A stretch of DNA of 64,000 bases from Anthonomus grandis grandis (taxonomy: Eukaryota; Arthropoda; Insecta; Coleoptera; Curculionidae), in assembly GCF_022605725.1 (NCBI RefSeq), contig NC_065547.1:16347167-16411166 (forward strand), written 5' to 3'. The notes under the pieces were generated by a model. The model did not search any database, was not told the origin of the DNA, and saw only the letters and a program-made list of their open reading frames with translations. The translations under genes and the position numbers were made by a program. Positions 47,670 to 59,105 of the stretch are shown here, in pieces (the stretch's first letter is position 1; every line of letters begins with the position of its first letter).

Positions 47670-49955
47670 CTACTTGATCTTCCGTCTTCTTTTCATGGTA
47701 GATTTCTTTGGAGGGTCTCCTCCATCACTCCCAGAGTCATCATCCTCCTGTCCTTTTTTATTCCACTCCTTCTTCAATTCACTTAGCATATTAGGAGTTA
47801 AAATTCCTTGGGCCAGCAACCTCTCTGTAAGTCTTCCTCTTCCCAATGACGACGTCTGGATATTCCTCAAATAACTCTGTTTCTTCCTATTGCTGTCGAA
47901 CACCTCGTCGTCCGCCTTGGACGTTCCAGAACTGATTCCTGTCTCTGAATTCTTGAGCAATCTGGTTAATTGTACCACCCCTTGCTGGATAATCTGGTCA
48001 AGTTCCTTTTGCATATCTCTGACCAGATCAGGCTCATTAAACAGATCTGGAAATCTGTAGCTAAGCCACAAGTACAGATCCAGAACATCAAAGACAGCTT
48101 CCAAGTGGACTAGATCTATGATTGTTCTTGGGGGCTGTAGTGGCCACCCTATTGATCTACACAGCCAATCAAATGTTATTGCTTCATTTTTGCTGTATTG
48201 CCTCGTGAACTTGAGAAACATGGTGCAGACAAATGGCATTTTTTTATTAATTGGAGAGCAGCAAAAGATATATCTTGCTCTCAGGGCGAGCGGTACATGC
48301 TGGATCATATCTGCCAAGAATTTGAAATCCTCTATATTGCACATGAAGTATAATGAGTTGTCCACTGTAGACAAGTTAACAAAAATGTCCATAAGGTTAC
48401 TTAAGGTAGAATTTGGTAAGTGGTAAGCATACAGCTCAATTTGCTCAGCTGTAGGGTGAAGACCTGCTTGGACTATTGGCTCAGGCTGTGATGACAGTAA
48501 GGTTTTTAAAGTGGGAAGATCTTCAGCTTTAAAACTAGTAACAAATCCTTGTTCCCATTGGGTTCCGTATCGGCCCGCCCTGCCGGCTATTTGCAGGGCC
48601 TGAGACACTGAAATGGTATCCATCTCTTTCTCCCCCTTGTCATTCATTATAGGTTTAATAAGAGAGTAAAATATGATTCTTCTAATACTTAAATTCAGTC
48701 CCATACCAATTGCATCAGTGGCCACAAGAATTTTACAGCTATTATCAGGATCATTAAATTTGGCTGCTTGGGCCAGCTTGGTGCCTGGGGGTAGGCCTCC
48801 ATAAATAACTGCCACCTCTTTACCTTTACTTTCAATGCCTCTTGATACTGAATAGATATCATTTTTACTAAAGCACACTATACAGTCCCCGGGTTGTACA
48901 TTTGCCAGACTTTCCAATGCTCGATCTTCAACTTTCAACTCAGTCAGTCTCTTGTAATGTCTCACTTCCAAGTCCTCTCCCATGGTTAAACATAATTGCC
49001 CTATAAGGTCTACAGTTCCTGCCTCCCCACATAAATGAATTTCCTCTGCCATCAATCCTAATAAAGCTCTTGTCCATGCCCATCCTCTCTGAGGATCTCT
49101 GATTGTTTGAATTTCATCTATGACAGCTACTTCATAGGGGGTACTTACAGAAGTCATTTCAACTGTACAAGCTATATGAGCAGAAGCATTCCCAGAAGGA
49201 TCAGCATATTTTCTTTCCTCTCCTGTGACTAAATCACAAGGAGTACCTCGCAGATTACATTTATTATAAACTTCCGAGGCTAATAGCTTCAGGGGACCAC
49301 AGTAGACACCTGATTTAGCAGTAATAAAACGTTCTAAGGCATGATAGGTTTTACCCGAATTGGTGGGGCCTGCATGAAAGATAATTTTCCTGTTCATAGC
49401 TCTTGCTTCAGGATACCAGTTGGCAGGAGACCTTAAATCTGAGATTTTCTTTAAGTCATCCATACATTCTAAATGGGGAAACATTTGTCTGGCATGTCTC
49501 AAAAAATACGGAAATACGTCGGCATGACTGCGAGCCCCTTGTAAAATATCACTGATGACCAAGTGTAAATCGACTGGGAGGGTTTCTGCTTCAAGACAGT
49601 ATCGTCTGAAGCTCACATAGGCCTGGTGCTGCAGATAGTTATCAACCCCATGCTCAAACAATAACTGTTTTATAGCTGGAGTTTGGTAAAACTTGTTTAA
49701 GACTTTCAGGAGATCAGCTTTGTTTAGGGACCCTGAAAGTTCCTCGCCCACATTGATATCATCTGGGTTGGGTTTCACTGGTATAGGCACAAACAGGGCT
49801 GAGATATTATTGTTGGTATTATCGCCGGCCGATTTTCTTTTACTTCTCGTTTGGATGTAGCTGGTGGTGTTGGTTAAGTGCTGAGCAACTGATAAAATTC
49901 TCATTTGATTCGACACGATGGTGTTTAATGATCGGGACACTTGTTTGGTAAACAT
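47670..49955 (-). CDS. SUPV3L1: ATP-dependent RNA helicase SUPV3L1/SUV3, mitochondrial
   Basis: A single 761-residue uninterrupted frame, close to the usual ~780. The first ~40 residues are rich in Ser/Arg/Thr and lack acids ([14 protein letters not shown]..), as expected for a mitochondrial targeting peptide. Helicase motifs: Walker A GPTNSGKT (196-203), DEIQ (280-283), IVCFSKNDI (~359-367), [11 protein letters not shown] (411-421), [10 protein letters not shown] (455-464). The C-terminal SUV3 domain follows ([20 protein letters not shown]), and the tail is acidic then basic ([20 protein letters not shown]). SUV3 unwinds RNA with PNPase in the mitochondrial degradosome. It is nested antisense in the REV1 intron and divergent from PCLAF. 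It has no introns here. A decayed partial copy lies at 43250-44008. Confidence 0.98.
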   Translation of the reverse strand: MFTKQVSRSLNTIVSNQMRILSVAQHLTNTTSYIQTRSKRKSAGDNTNNNISALFVPIPVKPNPDDINVGEELSGSLNKADLLKVLNKFYQTPAIKQLLFEHGVDNYLQHQAYVSFRRYCLEAETLPVDLHLVISDILQGARSHADVFPYFLRHARQMFPHLECMDDLKKISDLRSPANWYPEARAMNRKIIFHAGPTNSGKTYHALERFITAKSGVYCGPLKLLASEVYNKCNLRGTPCDLVTGEERKYADPSGNASAHIACTVEMTSVSTPYEVAVIDEIQTIRDPQRGWAWTRALLGLMAEEIHLCGEAGTVDLIGQLCLTMGEDLEVRHYKRLTELKVEDRALESLANVQPGDCIVCFSKNDIYSVSRGIESKGKEVAVIYGGLPPGTKLAQAAKFNDPDNSCKILVATDAIGMGLNLSIRRIIFYSLIKPIMNDKGEKEMDTISVSQALQIAGRAGRYGTQWEQGFVTSFKAEDLPTLKTLLSSQPEPIVQAGLHPTAEQIELYAYHLPNSTLSNLMDIFVNLSTVDNSLYFMCNIEDFKFLADMIQHVPLALRARYIFCCSPINKKMPFVCTMFLKFTRQYSKNEAITFDWLCRSIGWPLQPPRTIIDLVHLEAVFDVLDLYLWLSYRFPDLFNEPDLVRDMQKELDQIIQQGVVQLTRLLKNSETGISSGTSKADDEVFDSNRKKQSYLRNIQTSSLGRGRLTERLLAQGILTPNMLSELKKEWNKKGQEDDDSGSDGGDPPKKSTMKRRRKIK

Positions 49956-50418
49956 TTTAGTTGAAAAAGCATTTGAATTTGTGAATTTAAAACTTATTGA
50001 ATTAAGACGTTAGTCAGTGGTGAAATAAAAACTTTAAAAACGAATGTTTACGTTTTGTAAAAAAAGTGAGGTTAGGGAAAAATGCGTGGGACTGTATAAA
50101 GTCGATGTGACGAGAAGTAGATCGATATTGACCGAGATGCGGTTAATTAACGCGATATAAAATTGAAATTTTGATTTAAAAATTAAATTTGTAGTTTATT
50201 TACATAATGTATGATCGGTGAATTTAAGTTTAAATACGCCATAAATGTTGAAAATATTCCTGAAGAGTAAACTTGGCAGCTGTAAATTGGTGAGGCAGGA
50301 GACACAGCCTGTCAATGTCAAAAAATTTATAGCCTCACTCTTTGAAAAAAATGTGAGGTTATGAATCAATATCCAAACAAACGTTTTTCAGTTTGAAAAG
50401 TTTTATTTGTGTGTAAAA
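49956..50418. promoter_or_regulatory. Bidirectional promoter region SUPV3L1/PCLAF
   Basis: The 463 bp between the two divergent start codons must contain both 5' UTRs and promoters. It holds ATCGATAT at 50121-50128, one base short of the insect DRE palindrome TATCGATA bound by DREF, and a GTATAAAG box near 50094. DREF sites are known to drive replication and growth genes in Drosophila. Their use here is inference. Confidence 0.6.
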
Positions 50419-50612
50419 ATGGTGAGAACTGCCGCTACTGGAATCCGAGGTAAGTACGTAATGGACTATTAACTATTTCTTTTTTAATATATAATATCAT
50501 TTCCTCTTTTTTACTTAAAAAAAATTGTTTGTTCCAGTTAGTGCCGGTAAATCCTCGAAGAAAGTTGGTGGAGGAGCACGTCCTTCATCTTCCAGTAGTA
50601 ATAAATCTGGAG
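50419..50612 (+). CDS. PCLAF: PCLAF (PAF15) exons 1-2
   Basis: Exon 1 (50419-50449) encodes MVRTAATGIR, matching the MVRT start of vertebrate PCLAF, and ends in phase 1 with donor GTAAGT. Exon 2 (50538-50612, acceptor TTGTTCCAG) encodes VSAGKSSKKVGGGARPSSSS, a basic/Ser-rich region like the part of PAF15 whose lysines are ubiquitinated. With exon 3 the protein is 137 residues; human PCLAF has 111. PCLAF binds PCNA and controls replication and translesion synthesis. The gene lies inside a REV1 intron, in the same direction as REV1. Confidence 0.85.
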
Positions 50613-51890
50613 GTAATTTCAATTTAAAAAAAACTTAAAAAGGAATCAATAAACCCATTTTAAGAATCTCATATATTGAGCTGTTCTTATTGTTATTATG
50701 TTGGTAGTTAAAGGTTTAGTAATTTATTTATCTATATACACAGCTAAGAGGCCAATTACAGATACTATAATAATAATACACAATTCTCATATCAATACAT
50801 AAAATGCAATATCTAGAACTAAAGCTACAATATCACAGGATAAAAAAACAATTAATATGGACAGTAATGTACACTTGACACTAATTACATTATGAACAAA
50901 AATAGTAAGGTCTAAATCTGAGTGACATACAGTCTGTCATCAATTATGTTTTTAAAGCCTTACAAATCCAATATAACAAGATCCACATCCCCAGCAAAAA
51001 TATTGTAATAATTACACATTTTCTAAATAGGTGAGTTTTTATATACATTGGTTCCACGAAAACTTAAATGAAATGGCTTTGTCAATCTGGTATTAACTAC
51101 ATTTACAAAAAATAGAAGAATTAACAGAATTTCTTAGAAATAATTTAATTTTTATAAAACTTTTTACAAGTATATTAACCCAATATGATATAATACATAT
51201 GCTGATCTTTCAAAAAGAATCTATTAAATAGCTGCATCAGGGAGTTATGGTGGCAACAATAAATAATAATAGTCACAATATAAATAAAATAATACCTATT
51301 AAGGACTTTATTTGTAATTACAGATTGCCAAACTAAAAAAAAGGTGAGATTCAGATTATAAATCTGATTCTTAAAGATAATACTTAAATTACTTACATGT
51401 TTTTAAAAATGAACAGGAGACAGCAAGTACAACTGCAGAAATATCATTTAGACATTTCACAATAATATATGAAACATTGAAAATTTTGAACAGGGAAGTC
51501 GAATGCCCTCGAATTGCTAGCTTACCTTTGAACCTTATGGATATCAGTTTGAAATTGAATTTTAGAATTTTATTATATAAATATGGTTAAGATTTAAGCA
51601 ATAACACATGATCATATAAACAAACCATATGCAAATATCTTCTTTTACTCTGACTGGTATGTTCATATCTGCTCATATCTTACTTTAAAAAGGCTAATTA
51701 CTCTCTGCTTGCTAGACTCCTCTTGTGGTGATCTTTTTTGGTGGTTCTGGGTTGGTCCTCATCTATAGCACCCCAATGAATTGTCAATAGTTTTGCTGAC
51801 TTTAAGAGTGTTTACGTCGACTCATCGCATTTAGTGCCTACACAACTTGGCCTGGATTTGTGCTCCCATAATATTAATAAACTCTTTAAC
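50613..51890. other. PCLAF intron 2, first part
   Basis: AT-rich sequence. Weak resemblance to the 3' parts of minus-strand non-LTR elements near 50700-51200, not strong enough to assign. Confidence 0.35.
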
Positions 51891-51899
51891 TGCAAATGA

Positions 51900-52810
51900 A
51901 GTAAAGATCAAATTGCAAAAAATTAAAAACAAACACACAGCTGGACCTGATATGATCCCTTCTTTTATTCTTTGAGATTGTGCACAATGTTTCACAGCTC
52001 TGCTGCTCCTCATATTCTATGAGAACTTCTACTTTTCCAGATGTTTGGAAGATTTATAAAATTACGCCAATACATAAAAACGGTGCAACAGACAATATTG
52101 AAAATTATAGACCTGTCTTGATACTGTCCAACTTCTCGAAGGCCTTTGAAATGTGTATCTATAAGAGCTTATTTCATCAACTAAAAAATCATATTTCTTT
52201 AAAACAACATGGTTTCTTCACGTATTTTCTACAAAAATCATACAAAGCTGTGGGACATATAGGAGGCAATTGGATTGGATGTTGTGTATTCAGATGTTTC
52301 AAAGGTCTTTGATAGGTTGGACCATGATCTTATCATTAAAAAAATTATATCTATGGGTTTCCATCATGGCCTTGTAAAACTGAAAAGATCCTTCCCAGTT
52401 TGTTGAATTTGATTGTTTTAAGTAAAATTCTTATCCCACACTAAGTGACGCCCCTCAAGGAAGCAATCTTGCCCCATTAATTTTTTCTCTATTTCTCAAT
52501 GATATCACTGGTACCATTATGTCATATATTGATGCTTTAACACTCTGGTGTACAATAAATAAATTACTTCTGAATATTAAGAAGTGCAAGTGTATGTCAA
52601 TCTCAATTATCCACAATGAAATTAAGCAAGGCTATAGGTTAGGTAATACTCCCCTACAAAATGTCAACTCTCTGAGGGATCTAGGGGTTGATAACAAACT
52701 GACATTCAACAACAAACACATCAATGAAGTGGTTAAATCTTCCTTGAAAATTCTTGGTTGCATAATCAGATCAACAAGAGAATTTAAACCGTTGAAGACT
52801 GTCCAGTGAC
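51900..52810 (+). pseudogene. Jockey-like RT fragment in PCLAF intron
   Basis: Blocks in order: KNKHTAGPDMIPSFIL (51925), STFPDVWKIYKITPIHKNGA, ENYRPVLILSNFSKAFEMCI (52030-52160), VVYSDVSKVFDRLDHDLII-like motif A near 52285, then WCTINKLLLNIKKCKCMSIS and SLRDLGVDNKLTFNNKHINE (52550-52730). The catalytic YADD box is deleted or unreadable. Confidence 0.75.
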
Positions 52811-53188
52811 TGACTGCCTAATTAAGTCTAAATTACTTGATGCAGCAATGGTGTGGTTCTCAACTCTAATGTCCATATAGACAGACTCTAGTCTGTGCAG
52901 TCTATATGTGCAGTGCAGATTTTTGTAGTATTTATGCTTCAAAATTGATGGAATATACTCTCCAAGGGAGTATGACTATAGACTACTTCTAAAAAAATTA
53001 AATTTTTTATTCTGAGCAGCCAGCTTTTTTTTATTTAAATTGCAACTATAAAATTGATGCACCTCATCTTTTAAGAAACTTTTTTTGTTCTCTCTATTCA
53101 CACTAGAAAAACCTTCGCTTTTATTTAGAAAATAGACCTACTAACTAGAAATGCACCTTTCTATCGACCTTGCTTATATATATATATA

Positions 53189-53929
53189 CAGGGTGTCCCA
53201 AAAGTATGGACACCCAAAAATCTTGGGAAATATGGGCGCTAGAAAAAATCTTTAAATACAAAAGTTTTGGGGAATCAATCGGTGCATCTGATGGTGACCT
53301 TAAATTTGACCTTGAGCTTGACCTTCAAGGTTATTTGAAGGTCAAGGCGATTTTTTTAAATGGGAACCCCTATTTTTGACACCGGATTCTGAAAGAGCGG
53401 AAAATTTTACGTCCGGGTATGTATTGAGGTATGAGGTTGAAGTAATCCCGAGAGGGCAAATAGAGGTCAAATAATGACTTCTTAAAATTCTCGCGAGTTC
53501 ACTGGTAAAACAAAACAAATAAAGGTCATACCCTAGGTAAGTCTTAACGAGGAACCCAACGGTGGCCTTGGATTTGACGTTGAACCTCAAACCTCATTTT
53601 CAAGGTCATTTGAAGGTCGACCTCATTTCTTCAAATGGAAATCCTTATTATTTGACCTCTATTTGACCTCTTGGGATTACTTCAACCTCATACCTCAATA
53701 CATACCCGCACGTAAAATTTTTCGCTCTTTCAGAATCCGGTGTCAAAAATAGGGGTTCCCATTTTAAAAAATCGCTTTGACCTTCAAATAACCTTGAATG
53801 TCAAGGTCAAGTTTAAGGTCACCATCAGATACACCGATTGATTCCCCAAAACTTTTGTATTTAAAGATTTTTTCTAGCGCCCATATTTCCCATGATTTTT
53901 GGGTGTGTCCATACTTTTGGGACACCCTG
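53189..53929. mobile_element. Fold-back MITE, 741 bp, CAGGGTGTCCC ends
   Basis: CAGGGTGTCCCAAAAGTATG at 53189 is mirrored by its complement ending at 53929, with TA duplications inside flanking TATATA runs. The two halves pair for roughly 280 bp each (for example the AACCCCTATTTTTGACACCG near 53366 with its complement near 53738), leaving a ~170-bp centre. There is no coding capacity. It carries twelve AGGTCA half-sites (see findings). Confidence 0.92.
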
Positions 53930-53934
53930 TATAT

Positions 53935-54590
53935 ATATATATCAAATATCGACTGTCACTGATTTATTGACACTTTTCCTCACGCCAGTGACAATATTCA
54001 TTTTACTGGTGCCCGTTTGGTTTTAACTGAACCGAAAATTTGGTAATTTTGCAATTACATTTAATTGAATAATTCAAGATTCGCTTATTATAATTTTTTG
54101 AAACTTTGCACAAGGGTTTACCAGATTGCTCTCTTCAAAAAGTTATCTTACATTTTTTTTGTAAAATGTACAGGGAAGCCAATAATTGACCCCCTTAAAA
54201 TTTACATGGGATTTCCTATGTTCTGCTTGGCGACGCACCACCCGGTATATGTAAATATATAACTTAACTCATTATCTCATTGCAACATTTAATTCAACAT
54301 TTAATTATCTCTTGCTTATAGTATACTCTGAAGTTGTGAGCTTAAAATGTCCGCTGTTTATGAGTATCAATTTAGATGTTATTTCCTAATTTAATTTACT
54401 ATTGAAATCATGTAGAAAAATTCGTTTATCATCAGATTTACCAAAAAGCGTTGATAACGTTTTGTAGGATTCATTATGAGATTGTGATTTTTTTGCTTTC
54501 TTAGAGACTTCAACAAAAGACAAATTTATATGTATGGTCAGTGTTTAAATAATGCTTAAAAGATAGAAAGACTTCAGGGGCTTTGATTCT
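53935..54590. other. PCLAF intron 2, nothing recognised
   Basis: AT-rich sequence without identifiable protein blocks or repeats. Confidence 0.45.
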
Positions 54591-54599
54591 TAGGTCCAA

Positions 54600-55880
54600 G
54601 TTTGAGCCCCTGCGGAAAACCGCTCGTAATAGATTCAATATTAGATAAATTTGCATTGTAGGAAGCTGCTTGACTTCTTTAAGCTATTCAGATAATATAG
54701 TTGGACAGCATTATTTGTTGGATCAACATAACATAAAATAACTAATAAAACTTTCTGACTTAGTCAAATGCCTTGCTACAAACTAGAAGAATCAGTAAAG
54801 TAAACTATCCCTTATCCCACTGATCCAAATTATCATCTATGATACTCAAGAGAGCAAAAAAAAAAGATAACTTGGCAGTACCAAGTTATCAAACAATGTT
54901 ACACGACAGTCAACATTAAAACTCTTAGTTGATCTAATAGAGTAGCCCATTGTTCTATGCGCCTCATTTCCTATGTTTGTAATATGCCCTGAAAATGCTA
55001 TATTGTGATATTACAACTCGCAGGTCCTTTTTTCTATTGGATTCTCCAAGCATTACACTACGCATGTTATTATTATATTTAAGAACATTCTTATAGACAT
55101 GCTTAAATATTTTTTTTGCTATTGAAGTTAAATAAATTTCCTTTATACCATGCTATACTATAAACCTATGCTTAACCCTATCAAAAGTTTTTTCTATATC
55201 AGTGGAAATTACATCAATTTGCTTTTTTTTTTATTTAAATCTTTGTAACCAAATTGACAAAAATTAATAAGATTTGTCATTTGTCATCCATGTTGCTGTG
55301 CAGATATATTGTACTTGACCTGATTATAGATTCTATTAAATAAGTTATTTTAAAAACCTTGGATTTATTTATTTTGGAGTTATTTTAAAAACTTAGGATA
55401 AACTAAAGGCCTTAAACTAAGATTAAAGATGTAACAAAGGGCTCTTAAAAAAACAAAATACATCCTTTAATTATATATCTTGGTAATCCATCAGGGCCAA
55501 CAGTTTCATTGTCTTTAATTTTTAAATAGGATCATTTATTTCACTTTTGTTAAAAGTCCAATTGCAGAAATATTTTTTGGATGGAGATTTTTCTTGGTTT
55601 ATATTAATATCAGTAACAAACACAATTAAAGTAAAGAGCAAACATGTATGCAATACTATTAACTCTAGTTGTGATCTGAGTATCATAGTAAATAGTGCAG
55701 GAATATCCATATTATTTCTTTGATGTAAGGATCAGAACAAATTTGGATCAGTTGTTAGGGTATGCTCTATGTTTCTTAAATATTCATCATAAGCTATTTT
55801 TAGTTTTGCGTAAACTTCACCCCTTTACCCAAAAGTTATCTTTGTCCTTGAAGACTGGAACCATACCAACCTGAGTCGAA
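54600..55880 (-). pseudogene. Jockey-like RT fragment, minus strand, decayed
   Basis: Minus-strand pieces: DLPR-like VGPDGLPRYIIKGCI near 55480, and an RT motif A stretch reading VISTDIEKTFDRVKHRF near 55210-55160. Its layout and wording parallel the fragment at 39830-41000, suggesting the same family. Many stops. Confidence 0.58.
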
Positions 55881-56130
55881 AGTAGAACGCAATGTATAAA
55901 AACATCATTAATAATTCTCTAGAATTCCATTACAAATGTGTCAATATCACAACAGTTATAAAGGGTGTTCCAATTAGTGACCTGCTATAATAAGTACATT
56001 TAATCAAAATTATAATATTTTATAGGGTTAAAAGTTAGGACATGTCTGTCAATTTAAGCAATATTAAGGTTAAAAATCAATTTCAAAAATGCAATATCTG
56101 CCATTTTATGTTTCTCAAAAGTCTATTATA

Positions 56131-58293
56131 CAGGGTGTTTGGTGGAGGGTTAGCCAAACTTGGTGGGCATATAGATAGGCTCAGATAGAAGATATTTTCT
56201 TAATAAACTTGTGTTCTAAAAGTCTCGGGTTTTTTTATATCATTGATTTTGTGTTATTTTCAGGATTTTCAAAAAATTATGCCTTTTGACATCTTTAAAT
56301 TTTTTCAGCATACAAAAATAATAAATATATTATATAAAAACATAAATTTGTATTTAGTCTGTAATCTATCCTGAATCTAAAAAAATCAATATCAAGTACA
56401 AATAATACCGAAATAATTCGTTTTGAGCTCAAAAAGTTAATACAAGTAGCAAAAAAAGTTGTTGACAAAAGGCTTGACAAAAGTTGTCCTTCACCTTCGG
56501 AAAATGACTTTTTTGTTTTAATCTTTTTATAAATTTGGATGTCAAATTAGTAAAGAGTATCAAAATATCTTTTAAAAGGTGCTCTCTTGCATCATCATCG
56601 TAGAATTTACGGTTGTCAAGAAAAACAACTTTAAACATTAACCGTACCTTTAATAATAAAAAAATCGTATTTTCAAAATTAACACAGCAAGCCTTGAAAA
56701 CATACATTGTTAAAGGGTAATTTGTTAAATAAAATAACTATTTACGATAACACACCTAATTTAATTTTTAAGTAATAGTTAATTTTTAAGTAATAGTCAT
56801 AATAAATCTCGAAATGTTGCCCTTCTATTTCAATACATAAATTAATTCTTCTTTAGAAGTTCCAACGAATCCTAAAGAATATGCCTTCCTTCTGTTTAAT
56901 TATTTCACAATTGTCAATAATCCGTTATCTCAACTCTTCACGGTTATTTACAGGAACCTTGTAAACAAGAGATTTTAGGTAAGCCCAAAAGAAAAAATCC
57001 ATAGCGTTTAGATCTGGCGATCTGGGAGTCCATTGCACAAACCCACCACGTCCAATCCATCTTTCAGGGAAATTTTGATATAAATGTTTTCTCACTGCTC
57101 CATTGAAATGGGTTGGAGCACCGTCTGGTAGCAGCCAAATTTCACGCCTTATTTGAAGAGGAACATCATCTCGTAGATTGGGCAACTCATTTCTTAAAAA
57201 GTTTAAGTAGACCTCACCATTTACCCTTTGCGGGAAAGAATGTGGCCCTATTAAATGATCGTCGACAATACCGGCCCACACATTGAGGGAAAATTTATTC
57301 TAAAAACCTTGTTCTATAACTACATAAGGGTTTTCGTCGCACCAATAATGTTGATTGTGAAGGTTTATTAAACCATCATGTCCAAAGCCAGCTTCATTGG
57401 TGAAGAGAATAAAACATGTGAAATTTTGGTTATAAAGGTTTCTAATGGTTCTACAAAAATTAAGTCGAGCCACTGGATCTTCAGGGTTTAAAGCTTGAAC
57501 CTTTTGATAATGAAAGGGATGTAGGAGTTGCTCTTGTAAAATTTCATTAACTGCAGTTTTCGGAATTTTTTCCTGAGTTACAATTGATCTTACGCTAAGA
57601 GTAGAATTATCCTCAATCTCATTCAAAACACGGAGTTCCGTTCTTTAAGTTTAAGTTATTCGTGGACTAATCGACTAATTTTAAATGCTCCAAATTCTTC
57701 TAGTCTCTGGTGGATAGTGCTAAACATTTGCGATCCTGGTATTCTTCTATTCGAAACTGGTTCTGTATATAAACGTTGTGCTGTTTCCGCATTTCTCTCA
57801 GCTGGACCATAATAATGAATGTCGCGTAGTTCTGCGTTGGAACACAAATTATTATTATTATTATTCATTTTATTTTCAATCTAAATCATTTTAAAATTAT
57901 CAAAATTGCAGATAATATTATCTGTCAAAATGTATAATATAATGTCATAACTCGTCACTTTCGTTTCAAGGCTTGCTTCGTTAATTTTGAAAATCAAAAA
58001 TTCTAATTAAACGTACGTAAATGTTTAAAGTCGTTTTTCTCGGAAACCGTTAATTTTACGATGATGCAACAAGAGCACGTTTTTAAACGTTATTTTGATG
58101 CGCTTTACTAATTTGACATCCAAATTTATAAAAAGATAAAAATAAAAAAGTTCTAAGTCATTTTCCTAAGGAGAAGGGCAGCTTAAGCCTTTTGTCAACA
58201 CTAGTAACACGCATGCAAAATTTTGCGAAAATCACACTAGTATACTAGAATTACCCACTGAAATCGTGACTCGTAATTTCCGGATACCCTCTA
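56131..58293 (-). mobile_element. Mariner-like element with long inverted repeats (copy C)
   Basis: ACAGGGTGTTTGG occurs at 56130 and a degenerate ACCCTCTATA near 58281. Between them, 56458-56700 and 57965-58200 form a ~240-bp imperfect inverted repeat (GATGTCAAATTAGTAAAG near 56538 versus its complement near 58106). The outermost flanks do not pair well, so the true ends are uncertain. Confidence 0.65.
56925..57868 (-). pseudogene. Mariner-like transposase, copy C, broken
   Basis: Three adjoining minus frames. 57868-57656 is the N-terminus, starting with a run of Asn codons from an ATT repeat. 57626-57300 gives STLSVRSIVTQEKIPKTAVN, HPFHYQKVQALNPEDPVARL and FILFTNEAGFGHDG. 57290-56925 gives FSLNVWAGIVDDHLIGPHSF, LLPDGAPTHF, RWIGRGGFVQW and SPDLNAMDFFFW. 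The first catalytic Asp is Asn (LFTNEA), so it would be inactive even if the frame were whole. The second-to-third Asp spacing is 41 residues. Confidence 0.82.
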
Positions 58294-58587
58294 TATTTAA
58301 AATTTTCAGATATTTAAATCGAAATGATTAAGGTCAGGGAAATGGGTTGACCACTCTATAATAACTTGTCCTTAACCAATCATGAACATACTCCAATGAT
58401 TAATAGATTGACTTAACTAATTTGTGTATAATAACTGTGTTAAATAAATAGAAACTACTAAAACTAGAACTCAAATGGCCAATATTAAACCACACTGCAA
58501 ACTTTACAGCTCAGTTAAAAAGGATACAATACAAAATGTGCTTTTTTAACTACATCTTATTATATATTGAAATTTTTCCTCTTACAG

Positions 58588-58895
58588 GAAGTTCTTCATC
58601 AAAACTACCCCCAATAACATTCCAAGAAACCCCCTCATGGCAAAAATCCATATCGAGCTTTTTTCCAACAAATGGCCCCTTGAAAACAAATGAAGCAAAC
58701 AAGAATGAAGAAGCAGAGATAAGCAGTGATTCCTCACAAAAAGAAAATGAGTTATTTGAAGATGAATCAGAGGAGGTGAGCCCCGCTAAGAAGGCGAAGA
58801 TCACCGAGGACAGTGAGTTGGAAAATGAGGAAGAAAGCAAAGAAAATGCGGAAATCAACATAGAGATACCTGGTCCTAGTAGTTCAAAAGCATAA
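58588..58895 (+). CDS. PCLAF: PCLAF (PAF15) exon 3 with PIP box and KEN box
   Basis: The acceptor TTCCTCTTACAG at 58576-58587 joins in phase 1 to exon 2. It encodes TPSWQKSISSFF, which aligns with TPKWQKGIGEFF of human PAF15; QKSISSFF is the PCNA-interacting box. SQKENELF supplies the KEN degron recognised by APC/C-Cdh1, also present in the human protein. The tail is acidic with a basic patch PAKKAKI. AATAAA signals follow at 59000 and 59012. The alternative that this is a free exon of REV1 is discussed in findings. Confidence 0.88.
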
Positions 58896-58999
58896 CATTT
58901 ATGGCTTCAGCATAGAATTTAGCGCTTAAGATCAGTATTATTAACAGTTTTTCTAGTGTTGTATATTTTTTTTGTAATATATATTTTTTCTATTTTTGT

Positions 59000-59017
59000 A
59001 ATAAAATGTTCAATAAA
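59000..59017 (+). terminator. PCLAF polyadenylation signals
   Basis: AATAAA at 59000-59005 and 59012-59017, within 122 nt of the PCLAF stop and about 90 nt before the REV1 exon 8 acceptor. Confidence 0.7.
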
Positions 59018-59105
59018 ATGAGTTTTTTTTCCTTTCTGGTTGAAAGAACTTTCTTCTTAGAAAGAAAGAAAGAACTTCTTAAGAAATCTTTTGCTTAGAT
59101 TTCAG

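Noticed and set aside
47670..49955. SUPV3L1 as a recent retrogene
   Set aside because: No poly(A) tract or target duplication seen, and the neighbouring partial copy shares genomic flank, so recent retroposition is not supported.
58588..58895. PCLAF exon 3 as an ordinary internal REV1 exon
   Set aside because: It ends in a stop codon with its own polyA signals, and exons 1-3 form a complete PCLAF frame starting MVRT; kept only as a possible fusion.
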